From: an uncultured Gemmatimonadota bacterium
Lineage (GTDB): Bacteria > Gemmatimonadota > Gemmatimonadetes > Gemmatimonadales > GWC2-71-9
Length of the DNA: 30,722 bases
Reading direction: 5' to 3'
Assembly (NCBI GenBank): GCA_946479805.1
Contig: CAMLHP010000009.1
Location: forward strand, 1 to 30,722
The notes beneath the pieces were generated by a model, which worked only from the letters and a program-made list of their open reading frames with translations, made no database searches and was not told where the DNA came from. Position 1 is the stretch's first letter, and each line of letters opens with the position of its first letter. Positions 15,215 through 24,292 of this stretch are shown in pieces. Made by a program: the position numbers and the translations under genes.

Positions 15215-15808
15215 CTAGTAATGGCACGCTGTACAGTCCCGCGTCACCTTCCGCTCGATGTGGCAGCTGATGCACCAGCCCATGTTGTTCACGTTGTTGA
15301 CCTTGTACACCTGGGGCATGCGGGCCACGTCGCCGTGGCAAGTGGCACAGGCGTTGGGGCCCATCGCCTTGATGTGATTGGCGTGGGGGAAGTGCACGTG
15401 ACGGGCGAGGAAGTGCACCCGCTCCCACTGGATGGGCTGCTTCTCGCCCCAGGCGGTGCGCAGCTTCCGGATTTCGTTCCGGCTGGCGGAGTCGGTGCCG
15501 GAGACCGCCGTGTGGCAGCCCATGCAGGTCTCGAGCGTCGGGATGCCGGGCTCGGAAGACACCGCCACCGAGTAGTGGCAGTACTGGCACTCGATCTTGA
15601 ATTGCCCGGCGTGGATGTCGTGCCGGAAGAAAATCGGCTGGCGAATTCCTGGAAGTCCGGCAGTGTCTCCTGCGGCGAGGACTGTTGCTGCAACTGAATC
15701 GGGTGCGGACGGTCCACTCTGCTGCGCATCTGAGCGACGACCGCCGACAGCGAGCGCCACGACCCCGGCGAGCCCCATCCCGACGGCCAGGAGAACGAAC
15801 TTCCGCAT
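15215..15808 (-). CDS. actA: Alternative complex III pentaheme cytochrome c subunit ActA
   Basis: 197 residues, first gene of the operon. An N-terminal hydrophobic segment (residues 4-22) serves as signal or membrane anchor. Five CxxCH heme sites are present: CQYCH, CMGCH, CATCH, CISCH and CTACH, the usual number for ActA; with ActE this makes six hemes. Extra histidines (FRHDIHAG, HFLARHVHFPHANH) are likely distal ligands. It receives electrons from the ActB clusters and passes them out. The start is placed at MRKFVLLAVG because it begins the signal sequence; 41 upstream in-frame codons lack these features and cover the putative promoter. The last heme site is at the extreme C-terminus. Confidence 0.93.
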   Translation of the reverse strand: MRKFVLLAVGMGLAGVVALAVGGRRSDAQQSGPSAPDSVAATVLAAGDTAGLPGIRQPIFFRHDIHAGQFKIECQYCHYSVAVSSEPGIPTLETCMGCHTAVSGTDSASRNEIRKLRTAWGEKQPIQWERVHFLARHVHFPHANHIKAMGPNACATCHGDVARMPQVYKVNNVNNMGWCISCHIERKVTRDCTACHY

Positions 15809-15843
15809 TATGGAGTTTGCCCCAGCGGTTGAGAAATTGGCAT

Positions 15844-15859
15844 TGTGAATGTTTTCACG
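15844..15859. promoter_or_regulatory. Crp/Fnr-type palindrome in the act leader
   Basis: TGTGA-ATGTTT-TCACG matches TGTGA-N6-TCACA at all but the last base, and GTGAA/TTCAC are perfect inverted repeats. It lies 36 bases upstream of the actA start codon and downstream of the promoter proposed at 15904-15931, a position more typical of repression if that promoter is the real one. Confidence 0.55.
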
Positions 15860-15903
15860 TGGCGTTGCCGGTGATCTGGCAGCGAGTTCGGTTGGCGCGC
15901 ATA

Positions 15904-15931
15904 AGTATAGTGTTCCGATGACGTTTGACAA
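15904..15931 (-). promoter_or_regulatory. Putative sigma-70-type promoter of the act operon
   Basis: On the minus strand TTGTCA (15931-15926) and TATACT (15909-15904) are separated by 16 bases, a good match to the housekeeping consensus. Transcription would start near 15897, giving a leader of about 90 bases that contains the Crp-like palindrome. Confidence 0.55.
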
Positions 15932-15946
15932 CCAGAACCGCGAGCT

Positions 15947-15969
15947 AATCCGACTGCATCAGTCGGATT
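15947..15969. terminator. Hairpin at the end of the TrmJ-like gene
   Basis: A perfect 10-bp stem, AATCCGACTG with CAGTCGGATT around the loop CAT, covers the stop codon and last codons of the methyltransferase gene. It is followed by no clear T-run on the minus strand, so termination may be weak or Rho-assisted. Confidence 0.5.
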
Positions 15970-16690
15970 TAAATGCCCGCTCGATCTTCTTTCGCACCTC
16001 GATTCCCATGGCACGGAGCAGCGCCGCCTCGCGGCCGTCCAGTTCCGCCCGGTAGAACGCCTCTCTCACCACCCTCATCACCGAATCCTCGCCCCTCGCC
16101 TTGAAGAAGTCGATCGCGTGCAGCGCCGAGGCCCAGTCCGCGAAAAGCGACTCGAGCTGCTCGCTCGTTGCGGGACCCGCGGTTCGTCGCGGCCGCTTGA
16201 ACGGCTGCGCTTCGCCCTCGCGGGCCACGAAGAGTTCGTGGGCCATCACTGCGACGGCCTGCGCCAGGTTGAGCGATGAGTGCGCGGGGTTGGTGGCGAT
16301 CGAAACCAGGGCCTGGCACCGGTCGAGCTCGTCGTTGTTGAGTCCCTTGTCCTCGCGACCGGCCACGATTGCCACCGTGCCGTCAACGGCGCGCGCCACC
16401 AGTTCCCGGGCGGCGGCGCGGGGGCGGGTCATGGTCCGCCTGGCCGCACGGCCCCGCGCGGTCAGCGCTGCTGCCCATACCACGTCGGACAATGCAGCCG
16501 CGAGCGAATCATGAAAGGTGATGCGTTCGACCAGGTCGGCGGTGTTGTGGGCGATACCCTCGATCCGCCAGGCGTCGAACTCTGCGGGGTTGACCAGGCG
16601 GACGTCATCAATGGCGAAGTTCTTCGCTATCCGCACGGCGGAGGCGATGTTGACGAGGTCCTGGGGTTCGACGAGAACTAGAGAGAACAC
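15959..16690 (-). CDS. SpoU/TrmH-family RNA 2'-O-methyltransferase (TrmJ-like)
   Basis: 243 residues of the SPOUT fold. The start MFSLVLVEPQDLVNIASAVR matches the conserved N-terminus, with the NIASAVRIAKNF motif 1. Motifs 2 and 3, which make the trefoil knot that binds S-adenosylmethionine, are VAIVAGREDKGLNNDEL and SIATNPAHSSLNLAQAVAVMAHEL. A basic linker (FKRPRRT) leads to a helical C-terminal extension (about residues 170-243), as in TrmJ, which methylates position 32 of some tRNAs. Substrate choice within the family cannot be fixed by eye. It is transcribed in the same direction as the pilT-like gene but is separated from it by 94 bases of repeat-rich sequence. Confidence 0.87.
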   Translation of the reverse strand: MFSLVLVEPQDLVNIASAVRIAKNFAIDDVRLVNPAEFDAWRIEGIAHNTADLVERITFHDSLAAALSDVVWAAALTARGRAARRTMTRPRAAARELVARAVDGTVAIVAGREDKGLNNDELDRCQALVSIATNPAHSSLNLAQAVAVMAHELFVAREGEAQPFKRPRRTAGPATSEQLESLFADWASALHAIDFFKARGEDSVMRVVREAFYRAELDGREAALLRAMGIEVRKKIERAFKSD

Positions 16691-16709
16691 GAAAGTGGGG
16701 CTCTAAGGA

Positions 16710-16797
16710 TGAAAGGTGGCGGGTGAACGGTGAACGGTGCACGGTGAATGCGACGCTTCCCCTTCACCAGTCACCTTTCACTTTTCACTCGCCAAGA
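16710..16797. repeat. Head-to-head 7-bp tandem repeats, unit GGTGAAC
   Basis: The left arm (16722-16750) is GGTGAAC, GGTGAAC, GGTGCAC, GGTGAAT. The right arm (about 16762-16790) reads on the minus strand as imperfect GTGAAA/GGTGACT/GGTGAAG units. The TGA stop codon of the PilT-like gene (16787-16785) is inside the right arm. The arms are complementary enough to form an imperfect hairpin between the PilT-like gene and the downstream methyltransferase gene. Confidence 0.8.
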
Positions 16798-18212
16798 AAC
16801 GACGTGTCCAGCCGCTTGGCCTTGAGCCCAGCGGCGAAACTGGTCTTGTCGACCGCCTTCATGTAGGCCTCCTGCGGCTCCACCTGGCCCGCCTCGACCA
16901 GCTCCATCAGCGCGTCGTTCAGCGTCACCATGCCAACCTTGCGGTTGGTCTGCATGATCGACGGGATCTGGAAGGTCTTGCCCTCGCGAATCAGGTTGGA
17001 AATCGCGGGAATCGAGAGCAATACCTCGCGGGCAGCGACGCGGCCGCCGCCCTTTTTCTTGCAGAGGACCTGGGCAATGACCCCCCGGAGGCTCTCCGAC
17101 AGCATCACCCTAACCTGCGACTGCCTGTCGGCGGGGAACTGGTCGATGATCCGGTCGATCGTGGATGCAGCCGTCGTGGTGTGCAGCGTGCCGAACACAA
17201 GGTGCCCGGTTTCGGCGGTTTCGATGGCTATCGACACGGTCTCGAGGTCGCGCATCTCTCCCACCAGCACGACATCAGGATCCTCCCGGAGCGCGGCGCG
17301 CAGCGCGTTGCGGAACGAATCCGTGTGGACCCCGACCTGGCGCTGGGTCACGATGCACTTCTTGCTGGGGTGCACGAACTCGATCGGGTCCTCGATCGTG
17401 AGGATGTGATCGGTGCGGGTGCGGTTGACGAGGTCCACCATGGCGGCGAGGGTAGTGGACTTGCCCGATCCAGTGGGACCGGTGACCAGCACGAGTCCCT
17501 TGGTCAGGTAGCAGAGATTCTGGATCTCGCGGGAGAGGCCCAGGTCGTCAGCGGTAGGCACATCGGAAGGAATGACCCTCGCCACGAGGAACGGTCCATG
17601 CCGGTCGCGACCCGCGTTGCACCGAAAGCGGGCCACTCCCCTGATCTCGTGGGCCCAGTCGGCGTCGCCGGTCTCCCGAAACTGCCGCTGGTCCTTTTCG
17701 GGCATGACGCTGTGGAGCATGGTCCCGAGCCGCTCCGCGCCAATGGGATCGGCCTCAGTGCGCTCCAGTTCACCCGAGCGCCGGTAGACCGGCGCGCTGC
17801 CGGACCGGAGATGGAGGTCAGACGCGGTGCTGCCAGCGAGCTCCCGCAGGTACGACTCCAGCTGCTCGCGTGCGCCGCTGTCCGGGCCCGAGCCTTCAGC
17901 AGCCGCCGGTTGATCCGCGCGGCGCAACACCAGCCGGGTGCTGTCCCCGCTGCCGGTCAGCTCGGCGTCCACTGGGCCTGACGGCGCGCCATAGCGGAAC
18001 CGGGCCTCCCCGCCCTGCCCCATCCGCGAACTCACCTCGGCCGGTGCAATTTCCCTGAGCAGTCCGACAATCTGCGGCTCGGTCAGCGGATCGCGGGTCA
18101 GAGGGCGGATGCTGCCGTTGGACTGGAGTACCGCAGGTTCCCCAGCCGACAGCCTGAGCATGTCGGCGCGCTGCTCGTGGAGCACCTGGATCAGCTTGTC
18201 GAGTCGGGCCAC
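16785..18212 (-). CDS. PilT-like type IV pilus retraction ATPase with duplicated N-terminal domain
   Basis: 475 residues. The C-terminal 250 residues are a full PilT ATPase: Walker A GPTGSGKST, Asp box TIEDPIEFVH, Walker B DVVLVGEMRDLETVSIAIETAETGH, His box FGTLHTTTAASTIDRIIDQFP and an AIRNLIRE-like ISNLIREGK. It would power pilus retraction or surface motility. The PAS-like N-terminal domain appears twice: residues 1-100 (MLRLSAGEPAVLQSNGSIR) and again about 125-225 (SDLHLRSGSAPVYRRSGELE), joined by a Pro/Ala/Gly linker. Normal PilT has one copy and about 350 residues. The start GTG (VARLDKLIQVLHE) lies 8 bases after the stop of the upstream gene; in-frame codons further up lie inside that gene and look non-coding. 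Confidence 0.86.
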   Translation of the reverse strand: MARLDKLIQVLHEQRADMLRLSAGEPAVLQSNGSIRPLTRDPLTEPQIVGLLREIAPAEVSSRMGQGGEARFRYGAPSGPVDAELTGSGDSTRLVLRRADQPAAAEGSGPDSGAREQLESYLRELAGSTASDLHLRSGSAPVYRRSGELERTEADPIGAERLGTMLHSVMPEKDQRQFRETGDADWAHEIRGVARFRCNAGRDRHGPFLVARVIPSDVPTADDLGLSREIQNLCYLTKGLVLVTGPTGSGKSTTLAAMVDLVNRTRTDHILTIEDPIEFVHPSKKCIVTQRQVGVHTDSFRNALRAALREDPDVVLVGEMRDLETVSIAIETAETGHLVFGTLHTTTAASTIDRIIDQFPADRQSQVRVMLSESLRGVIAQVLCKKKGGGRVAAREVLLSIPAISNLIREGKTFQIPSIMQTNRKVGMVTLNDALMELVEAGQVEPQEAYMKAVDKTSFAAGLKAKRLDTSFLGE

Positions 18213-18219
18213 GGCGGTC

Positions 18220-18681
18220 TCAGTCCAGGGGACGCACGGATCGCACGTGCGCGCGGTTGATGAAGCGGGTGGTCGGGCCGGAGACAATGGTGAAGAAGCG
18301 GCCGGCGCCGTTGAGGTAGTCGAGCGTGCGGCCCCGGGTCGGCGGCAGTTCCATTGCGGCCATGCCCCGGTACTCGGCCCCGGGAATGCGGACGTCCAGC
18401 TCCATTCGCACGGTTGCCTCCAGCCGGGCGGGATCCTGGTCGGGGACGTCCGCGGTTGCGCAGGCGACAAATGCCACGGTGGACTTGGAGAGGAAGATCA
18501 CCCCGCCGTCGGCAAGCGCGAGCGGGAAGAACTCCTCGGGCCGGTTGAGCATCTCGCCCGGCGACTCGGGACCATCGTGCTGCGCGACGATCGGCTGGAG
18601 GTGGAGCTCGCCGATGGCCACATCTCCACCAGCGAGCGTCACCGCGGCGGGAAGCCGACGGGTGGTTGCCCAGTCACTCAT
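18220..18681 (-). CDS. Hypothetical protein upstream of pilT-like gene
   Basis: 153 residues, no signal peptide or membrane segment, mixed alpha/beta composition. I do not recognise the family. Noticeable stretches are GEMLNRPEEFFPLALADGGVIFLSKSTV (kept here as separate short pieces LNRPEEFFPL and FLSKSTV) and the closing FFTIVSGPTTRFINRAHV. It ends 7 bases before the PilT-like start, so the two are surely co-transcribed, which suggests a role linked to pili or surface behaviour. Codon use matches its neighbours. Confidence 0.75.
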   Translation of the reverse strand: MSDWATTRRLPAAVTLAGGDVAIGELHLQPIVAQHDGPESPGEMLNRPEEFFPLALADGGVIFLSKSTVAFVACATADVPDQDPARLEATVRMELDVRIPGAEYRGMAAMELPPTRGRTLDYLNGAGRFFTIVSGPTTRFINRAHVRSVRPLD

Positions 18682-18750
18682 GGTGCGCAGCGCTCGACAT
18701 GAGTTCGCAAACTGGAACCACTGCTCGGCGTGGGCAAGGGTCCCAGGAAT

Positions 18751-19638
18751 TCAAGCCCGGATCTCGACGCCTGAAGCGCCCTCGATGAGCCGGATCGGCT
18801 CGAGGTAGTCCGCTTCCTCTCCCAGCACGGCGCGTGCGGCGGCCAGCAGGTCCTTGCCCTGTTCCAGCATCGGTGCATCAACTCCCGCCGCCTCCGCCAC
18901 GTCCAGCGCAATCCCGGTGTCCTTGTCCAGCAGCGCCAGGCGGAATGTCACTGGAAACGCCCCCGTGAGAACCCGCTCCGGAACCAGCGACTCGCTCACA
19001 AACGACCGGCCGCTGGAGGCGTTGAGCACTTCGACGGCTTTGGCAGCGGGAATGCCGGCTGCCACCAGCGCGGCCAGTCCCTCCCCCACCGCCAGGATGT
19101 TGACCGCCAGGAGCGCATTGTTGACCGCCTTCATGGCGTGCCCCGTACCCACCGGGCCCATCAACTCGATTCGACGGGCGAAGCACTCGAGCACCGGACG
19201 CCCACGTTCAAGCGCCTCCGGAAGCCCGCCGGCCATCACCGTCAGCGCCGCGGCCTCGGCGCCGTTGACTCCGCCGCTGACTGGTGCGTCCACAAATCCA
19301 ACACCTGTCTCAGCGAGGCGCCCGGCGATGCGACGAGAGGCCGCAGGGTCGCCCGAAGTGCAGTCGAGAAGCAAGGCTCCGTTCGCCAGGCCGGCGAGGA
19401 GGCCGTCCGGGCCCTCGAGCAATTGCTCGAGGTCGGCCGAGGTGGCGAGGCATGTCACGACGACCTCCGCCCCGGCCGCGGCCTCACGGGGGGTCGGGGC
19501 CACGCTGGCACCGTTGGCTGCGGCGAAGGCGTCCGCCTTCGCGCGGGTCCGGTTCCAGACCGTGAGCTGATGGCGTGCGGCCACGTGCGCAGCCATGGGT
19601 GCGCCGATGGCGCCGAGTCCGAGAAAGGCAACGTTCAT
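18751..19638 (-). CDS. Beta-hydroxyacid dehydrogenase (3-hydroxyisobutyrate dehydrogenase family)
   Basis: 295 residues, full length for the family. The NAD(P)-binding motif FLGLGAIGAPMA is at the N-terminus, the substrate motif DAPVSGGVNGAE follows near residue 120, and the catalytic lysine is in GTGHAMKAVNN. The C-terminal helical domain has FRLALLDKDTGIAL, equivalent to the usual F-x-L-x-L-x-x-KD motif. It would oxidise or reduce a 3-hydroxy acid such as 3-hydroxyisobutyrate, tartronate semialdehyde or a glyoxylate/succinate semialdehyde; the sequence does not decide. The start ATG is chosen at MNVAFLGLG; the longer frame adds 40 unrelated residues that run into dinB. It is divergent from dinB with 54 bases between. 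Confidence 0.88.
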   Translation of the reverse strand: MNVAFLGLGAIGAPMAAHVAARHQLTVWNRTRAKADAFAAANGASVAPTPREAAAGAEVVVTCLATSADLEQLLEGPDGLLAGLANGALLLDCTSGDPAASRRIAGRLAETGVGFVDAPVSGGVNGAEAAALTVMAGGLPEALERGRPVLECFARRIELMGPVGTGHAMKAVNNALLAVNILAVGEGLAALVAAGIPAAKAVEVLNASSGRSFVSESLVPERVLTGAFPVTFRLALLDKDTGIALDVAEAAGVDAPMLEQGKDLLAAARAVLGEEADYLEPIRLIEGASGVEIRA

Positions 19639-19652
19639 TTCCGCGAATCCTA

Positions 19653-19669
19653 CACCGGTTGACCCGGTG
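19653..19669. promoter_or_regulatory. Palindrome between dehydrogenase and dinB
   Basis: CACCGG and CCGGTG, separated by TTGAC, form a perfect 6-bp inverted repeat in the 54-base divergent gap. It could be an operator; it does not resemble the LexA boxes I know. Confidence 0.3.
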
Positions 19670-19692
19670 ACGTCGACCGCGGACGTTTCGGC

Positions 19693-20880
19693 ATGACGAT
19701 CCGCCTGATGCACGTTGACCTCGACGCCTTTTTCGTCGAAGTCTGCCGCCAGCGCCATCCCGAACTGAAGGATGTCGAGCTGCTGGTGGTGGGTGGGAAG
19801 CGCGAATCACGAGGCGTGGTGCAATCGGCGTCCTACGGCGCGAGGAGCTTCGGCGTGCGCGCAGGGATGCCCATTGCGGAGGCAGTTCGCCGCTGTCCTG
19901 GCGCTACGTTCTTCCAGGGGAGCTTTGCCCACTACCGCGACGCCTCACGCGCTGTGCGCCAGGTGCTGCAGGAGTTCTCACCCACGGTGGTGATGGCGTC
20001 GCTGGACGAGGCATATCTCGACTTCAGCGGGACCGACAGGCTCTACCCCGTGTCGCTGCTTCCCGTGGCGGAGTCGATCCGCGACCGGGTGCACCACGCT
20101 ACCGGGCTCGATTGCTCCGTGGGAATCGGCTCCAACCGGATGATCGCGAAGCTGGCAAGCGACTACGCCAAGCCACGAGGGCTGATGGAGGTGCGCGCCG
20201 GCTGGGAGGAAGGATTCCTGGCGGGGCTGCCTCTGGGCGCGCTGCCGGGGGTCGGGCCCGTGACCGCGGCGCGATGGAAGGAGCGCGGCCTCACCGACGT
20301 GGCGCAGGTCCAGGCCATGAGCGAAACCGAACTCCGGCGGCACATCGGCGACGCTGCAGCGTCGATCAAGCGCCGGGCCCACGGCCACGGCGGCATGGTG
20401 CTCCGGCCGGACCGGCTCCAGCGGTCGGTGAGCCGGGAGACAACGATGGGAAGGGATGAACGACGGCCCGAGCGGCTGGAGACCCTGCTGACGTTATTCG
20501 CGGCGCGCGTGGGCGCGCAGCTCCGGAAGGAAGGCCTGGTCGCTCGCACGGTGGCGCTCAAGCTGCGCCACGATGACTTTCGCACCATCACCCGTCGCAT
20601 CACCCTGCGCGAGGGCACCAATCTCGACGCCGAGCTGCTGAAGCCGGCGTTGCGGCTCTTCCGGGAAGCGTTCGGCGACGTCCGTGCCCGCGACCGCGGG
20701 GTGCGGCTCATCGGCCTGATCGCGACAAACCTCGCCGAGGCGGCCGAGGCCGACATGTTCGAGCCGGAGGAACGGCAACGCTCTCGCCGGCTCACCGATG
20801 CGGTGGACCAGCTTCGCGCGCGCTACGGATTTGATGCGGTCACAGTCGCGAGGTTACTGGGGAAGAAGAGTGAAGGGTGA
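19693..20880 (+). CDS. dinB: DNA polymerase IV (Y-family)
   Basis: 395 residues, the error-prone translesion polymerase. Catalytic acidic residues are D9 (HVDLDAFF), and D105 and E106 in MASLDEAYLDF; F14 takes the steric-gate position. SYGARSFGVRAGMP and VGIGSNRMIAKLASDYAKP are classic DinB finger/palm motifs. The helix-hairpin-helix thumb is around LPLGALPGVGPVTAARW, and the little-finger domain follows from about residue 240. No C-terminal beta-clamp motif of the QLVLGL type is obvious. It is monocistronic and its TGA stop lies within a GTGAAGG repeat unit. No clear SOS box was found upstream. Confidence 0.94.
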   Translation: MTIRLMHVDLDAFFVEVCRQRHPELKDVELLVVGGKRESRGVVQSASYGARSFGVRAGMPIAEAVRRCPGATFFQGSFAHYRDASRAVRQVLQEFSPTVVMASLDEAYLDFSGTDRLYPVSLLPVAESIRDRVHHATGLDCSVGIGSNRMIAKLASDYAKPRGLMEVRAGWEEGFLAGLPLGALPGVGPVTAARWKERGLTDVAQVQAMSETELRRHIGDAAASIKRRAHGHGGMVLRPDRLQRSVSRETTMGRDERRPERLETLLTLFAARVGAQLRKEGLVARTVALKLRHDDFRTITRRITLREGTNLDAELLKPALRLFREAFGDVRARDRGVRLIGLIATNLAEAAEADMFEPEERQRSRRLTDAVDQLRARYGFDAVTVARLLGKKSEG

Positions 20881-20937
20881 GCGGTGACTGGTGAAGGGGA
20901 GCCTGCTCACCATTCACTTTTCACGCTTCACTTCAGG
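20868..20937. repeat. Head-to-head 7-bp tandem repeats, unit GTGAAGG, between convergent genes
   Basis: The left arm (20870-20900) is GTGAAGG, GTGAGCG, GTGACTG, GTGAAGG. The right arm (about 20905-20937) reads on the minus strand as GTGAAGC, GTGAAAA, GTGAATG, GTGAGCA. The stop codons of dinB (20878-20880) and of the convergent membrane-protein gene (20930-20928) both lie in the repeat. The arms can pair imperfectly into one hairpin. Confidence 0.85.
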
Positions 20938-21583
20938 TCTCCCGGATTGAACCTCAGCCCCACGCTGCCATCGCGGCTGGTGATCCGGGGGCCGAGGTCG
21001 GTGAAGGTCGCGCGCCGGCCAAGCGAATCGCGCACCTCCACCGAGCTGTTCTGGAACAGCGGGTAGTAGCCGATCGACATCCGGTTGGCCCCGACCGGCA
21101 CCTCGCAGGGGCAGTCCTGGCCTCCCTGAAGTCCCGCATTCACCCGCACCCGGAGCGGCACTCCGGTCGCGTTGGTGATGAGAGGTGCGAACAGCGGTGC
21201 GCCATGCGCGATGGGCGTAATTGCGACGGGCTGCAGCGCCTCACCCCCACCCAGCGTCGCCGCGCCAGAGATGGCAGCGCCCACCGGCAGCCGTCCCGCC
21301 GTTCTCGGCTGCTCCATTTCCCAGCGCACCAGAACCGGCTGCCCGCGACGAACCTCTCGCTCAAGCACAGCGCCCGCAGGAAGCAGCGTGTCGCCACCGA
21401 GCAATGTCACCCGCACGGGAAAGGCAAGTTGGTTGCGAACCACCAGTTCGGGGCGGGCGGCGATCCGGTAGCCGATGTAGCCGAGAACGGCGAGCAGCAG
21501 GAGGATCAGCACTGGCAAGCTGCGAGCTGCAAGCTGCGAGCCTTGCGGCGCGCCTTCGTGGCTTGAACCTCGTCCCTCGAAGC

Positions 21584-21587
<4 letters not shown>
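20928..21587 (-). CDS. Single-pass membrane protein repeating the kinase's outer domain
   Basis: 219 residues. A short basic cytoplasmic N-terminus is followed by one membrane helix (about residues 25-43, LPVLILLLLAVLGYIGY) and an extracytoplasmic domain of about 170 residues. That domain aligns along its length with the C-terminal domain of the adjacent kinase: LVVRNQLAFPV with LVVENGFLAPV, ITNATGVPLRVRV with LTNATNDTLRVRL, CPCEV with CACAV, GYYPL with GYFRA, and SVEVRDSLGRRATF with RLEVRDARGRALAF. Both keep a C-x-C pair. It starts inside the kinase stop (ATGA), so the two are coupled. It may be a partner or decoy subunit sensing the same ligand; the family is not recognised. Confidence 0.83.
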
Positions 21588-23434
<1,847 letters not shown>

Positions 23435-23582
23435 GCTATCTCATTCATTCGGCGCGGCATCGCGGCCGCTCCGATGGATGCTGAATCAAGGGGGTGCTGC
23501 ATTCAATATCCTCCAAAGGACGCAGCGGCGCGAGGCACCAGTCAAGAGGCGTGCCGGAGCGACGTCGGCAACTGGGGCGGAC

Positions 23583-23611
23583 TTGACGGGCCGGACCCTT
23601 GGGACAATACT
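23583..23611 (+). promoter_or_regulatory. Putative promoter of the TetR-acyl-CoA dehydrogenase operon
   Basis: TTGACG (23583-23588) and AATACT (23606-23611) are 17 bases apart. The -10 end overlaps the palindrome at 23610-23625, placing the operator over the start of transcription. Confidence 0.45.
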
Positions 23612-23630
23612 TGCTGAACAGCAAGCAAGT
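23610..23630. promoter_or_regulatory. Probable TetR-family operator
   Basis: CTTGCT-GAAC-AGCAAG is a perfect inverted repeat at 23610-23625, and a second AGCAAGT (23624-23630) repeats the right half. It lies 13 bases before the TetR start codon and overlaps the predicted -10, the usual layout for autorepression. Confidence 0.6.
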
Positions 23631-23638
23631 GAGTTTGG

Positions 23639-24292
23639 ATGGGCAACGCTGACCGGAGCCGGATCGCCATCCTCGACGCAGCGGCTGCGCTGTTCGCCGA
23701 GCGGGGATACCGCGCCACCAGCCTGGCCGACGTTGGCCTCAGGGCCGGCGTCTCACGGGGCACGCCCGGGTACTTCTTCGGATCAAAGTCCGCGCTCTAT
23801 GGCGCGGTCATGGACCGATGCTGCGAGGAGGTTCGGGATGCTGTTCGTTCCGGCCGTTCGCGCGCCAGGGAGAGTGGCCGTTCACCCCGCGACATCCTGG
23901 CGGGCGCTGTTGGCGAGTACTTCGACTTCCTGCATTCGCATCCCGATTTCGTGCGGCTCATAGAGCGTTCCGCGCTGGGCAGCGAGGAACTGCCCGCTGA
24001 CCTGAGGCCGGCAGTGACGGCGGGGCGGGAGGCACTCGCGGCCATTGCGGATGAAGTTGACCTCGACCCCTCGCCCGGGGGCGAGGCCTCCCAGCTGCTG
24101 CTCAGCATACTCTCACTTTGCTGGTTCTCGGTGGTGCATGCCGACACCGTAGCAGCGGCAGTGGGCGTGCCCCTGGCCACCGATTCCGATCGCGAGCGGC
24201 GCAAGGCGCACGTGATCGCACTGGTCAGTTCAGGGCTCGACCTGCGCGACCGTCCCGTTTCCACTCCACGGAAGAAGACCGCCCATGCCTGA
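23639..24292 (+). CDS. TetR-family transcriptional regulator
   Basis: 217 residues. The N-terminal DNA-binding domain has the TetR pattern: ILDAAAALFAERGYRATSLADVGLRAGVSRGTPGYFFGSKSALY (split here: FAERGYRATSLADV, helix-turn-helix AGVSRGTPGYFF, KSALY). The ligand domain (about residues 75-195) is all helical, with HSHPDFVRLIERSAL. It overlaps the acyl-CoA dehydrogenase gene by 8 bases, so it most likely regulates that gene in response to an acyl-CoA or fatty acid, as FadR/PsrA-like TetR proteins do; the ligand is inference. A palindrome over its own promoter suggests autorepression. The C-terminal tail is basic (PRKKTAHA). Confidence 0.9.
   Translation: MGNADRSRIAILDAAAALFAERGYRATSLADVGLRAGVSRGTPGYFFGSKSALYGAVMDRCCEEVRDAVRSGRSRARESGRSPRDILAGAVGEYFDFLHSHPDFVRLIERSALGSEELPADLRPAVTAGREALAAIADEVDLDPSPGGEASQLLLSILSLCWFSVVHADTVAAAVGVPLATDSDRERRKAHVIALVSSGLDLRDRPVSTPRKKTAHA

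Noticed and set aside
16737..17981. A 414-residue plus-strand frame opposite the PilT-like gene
   Set aside because: The minus strand holds unmistakable Walker A, Walker B and His-box motifs. The plus frame shows no family.
23435..23638. A small gene between the kinase and TetR genes
   Set aside because: No frame has a ribosome site plus consistent codon use; the stretch is explained as a divergent promoter region.
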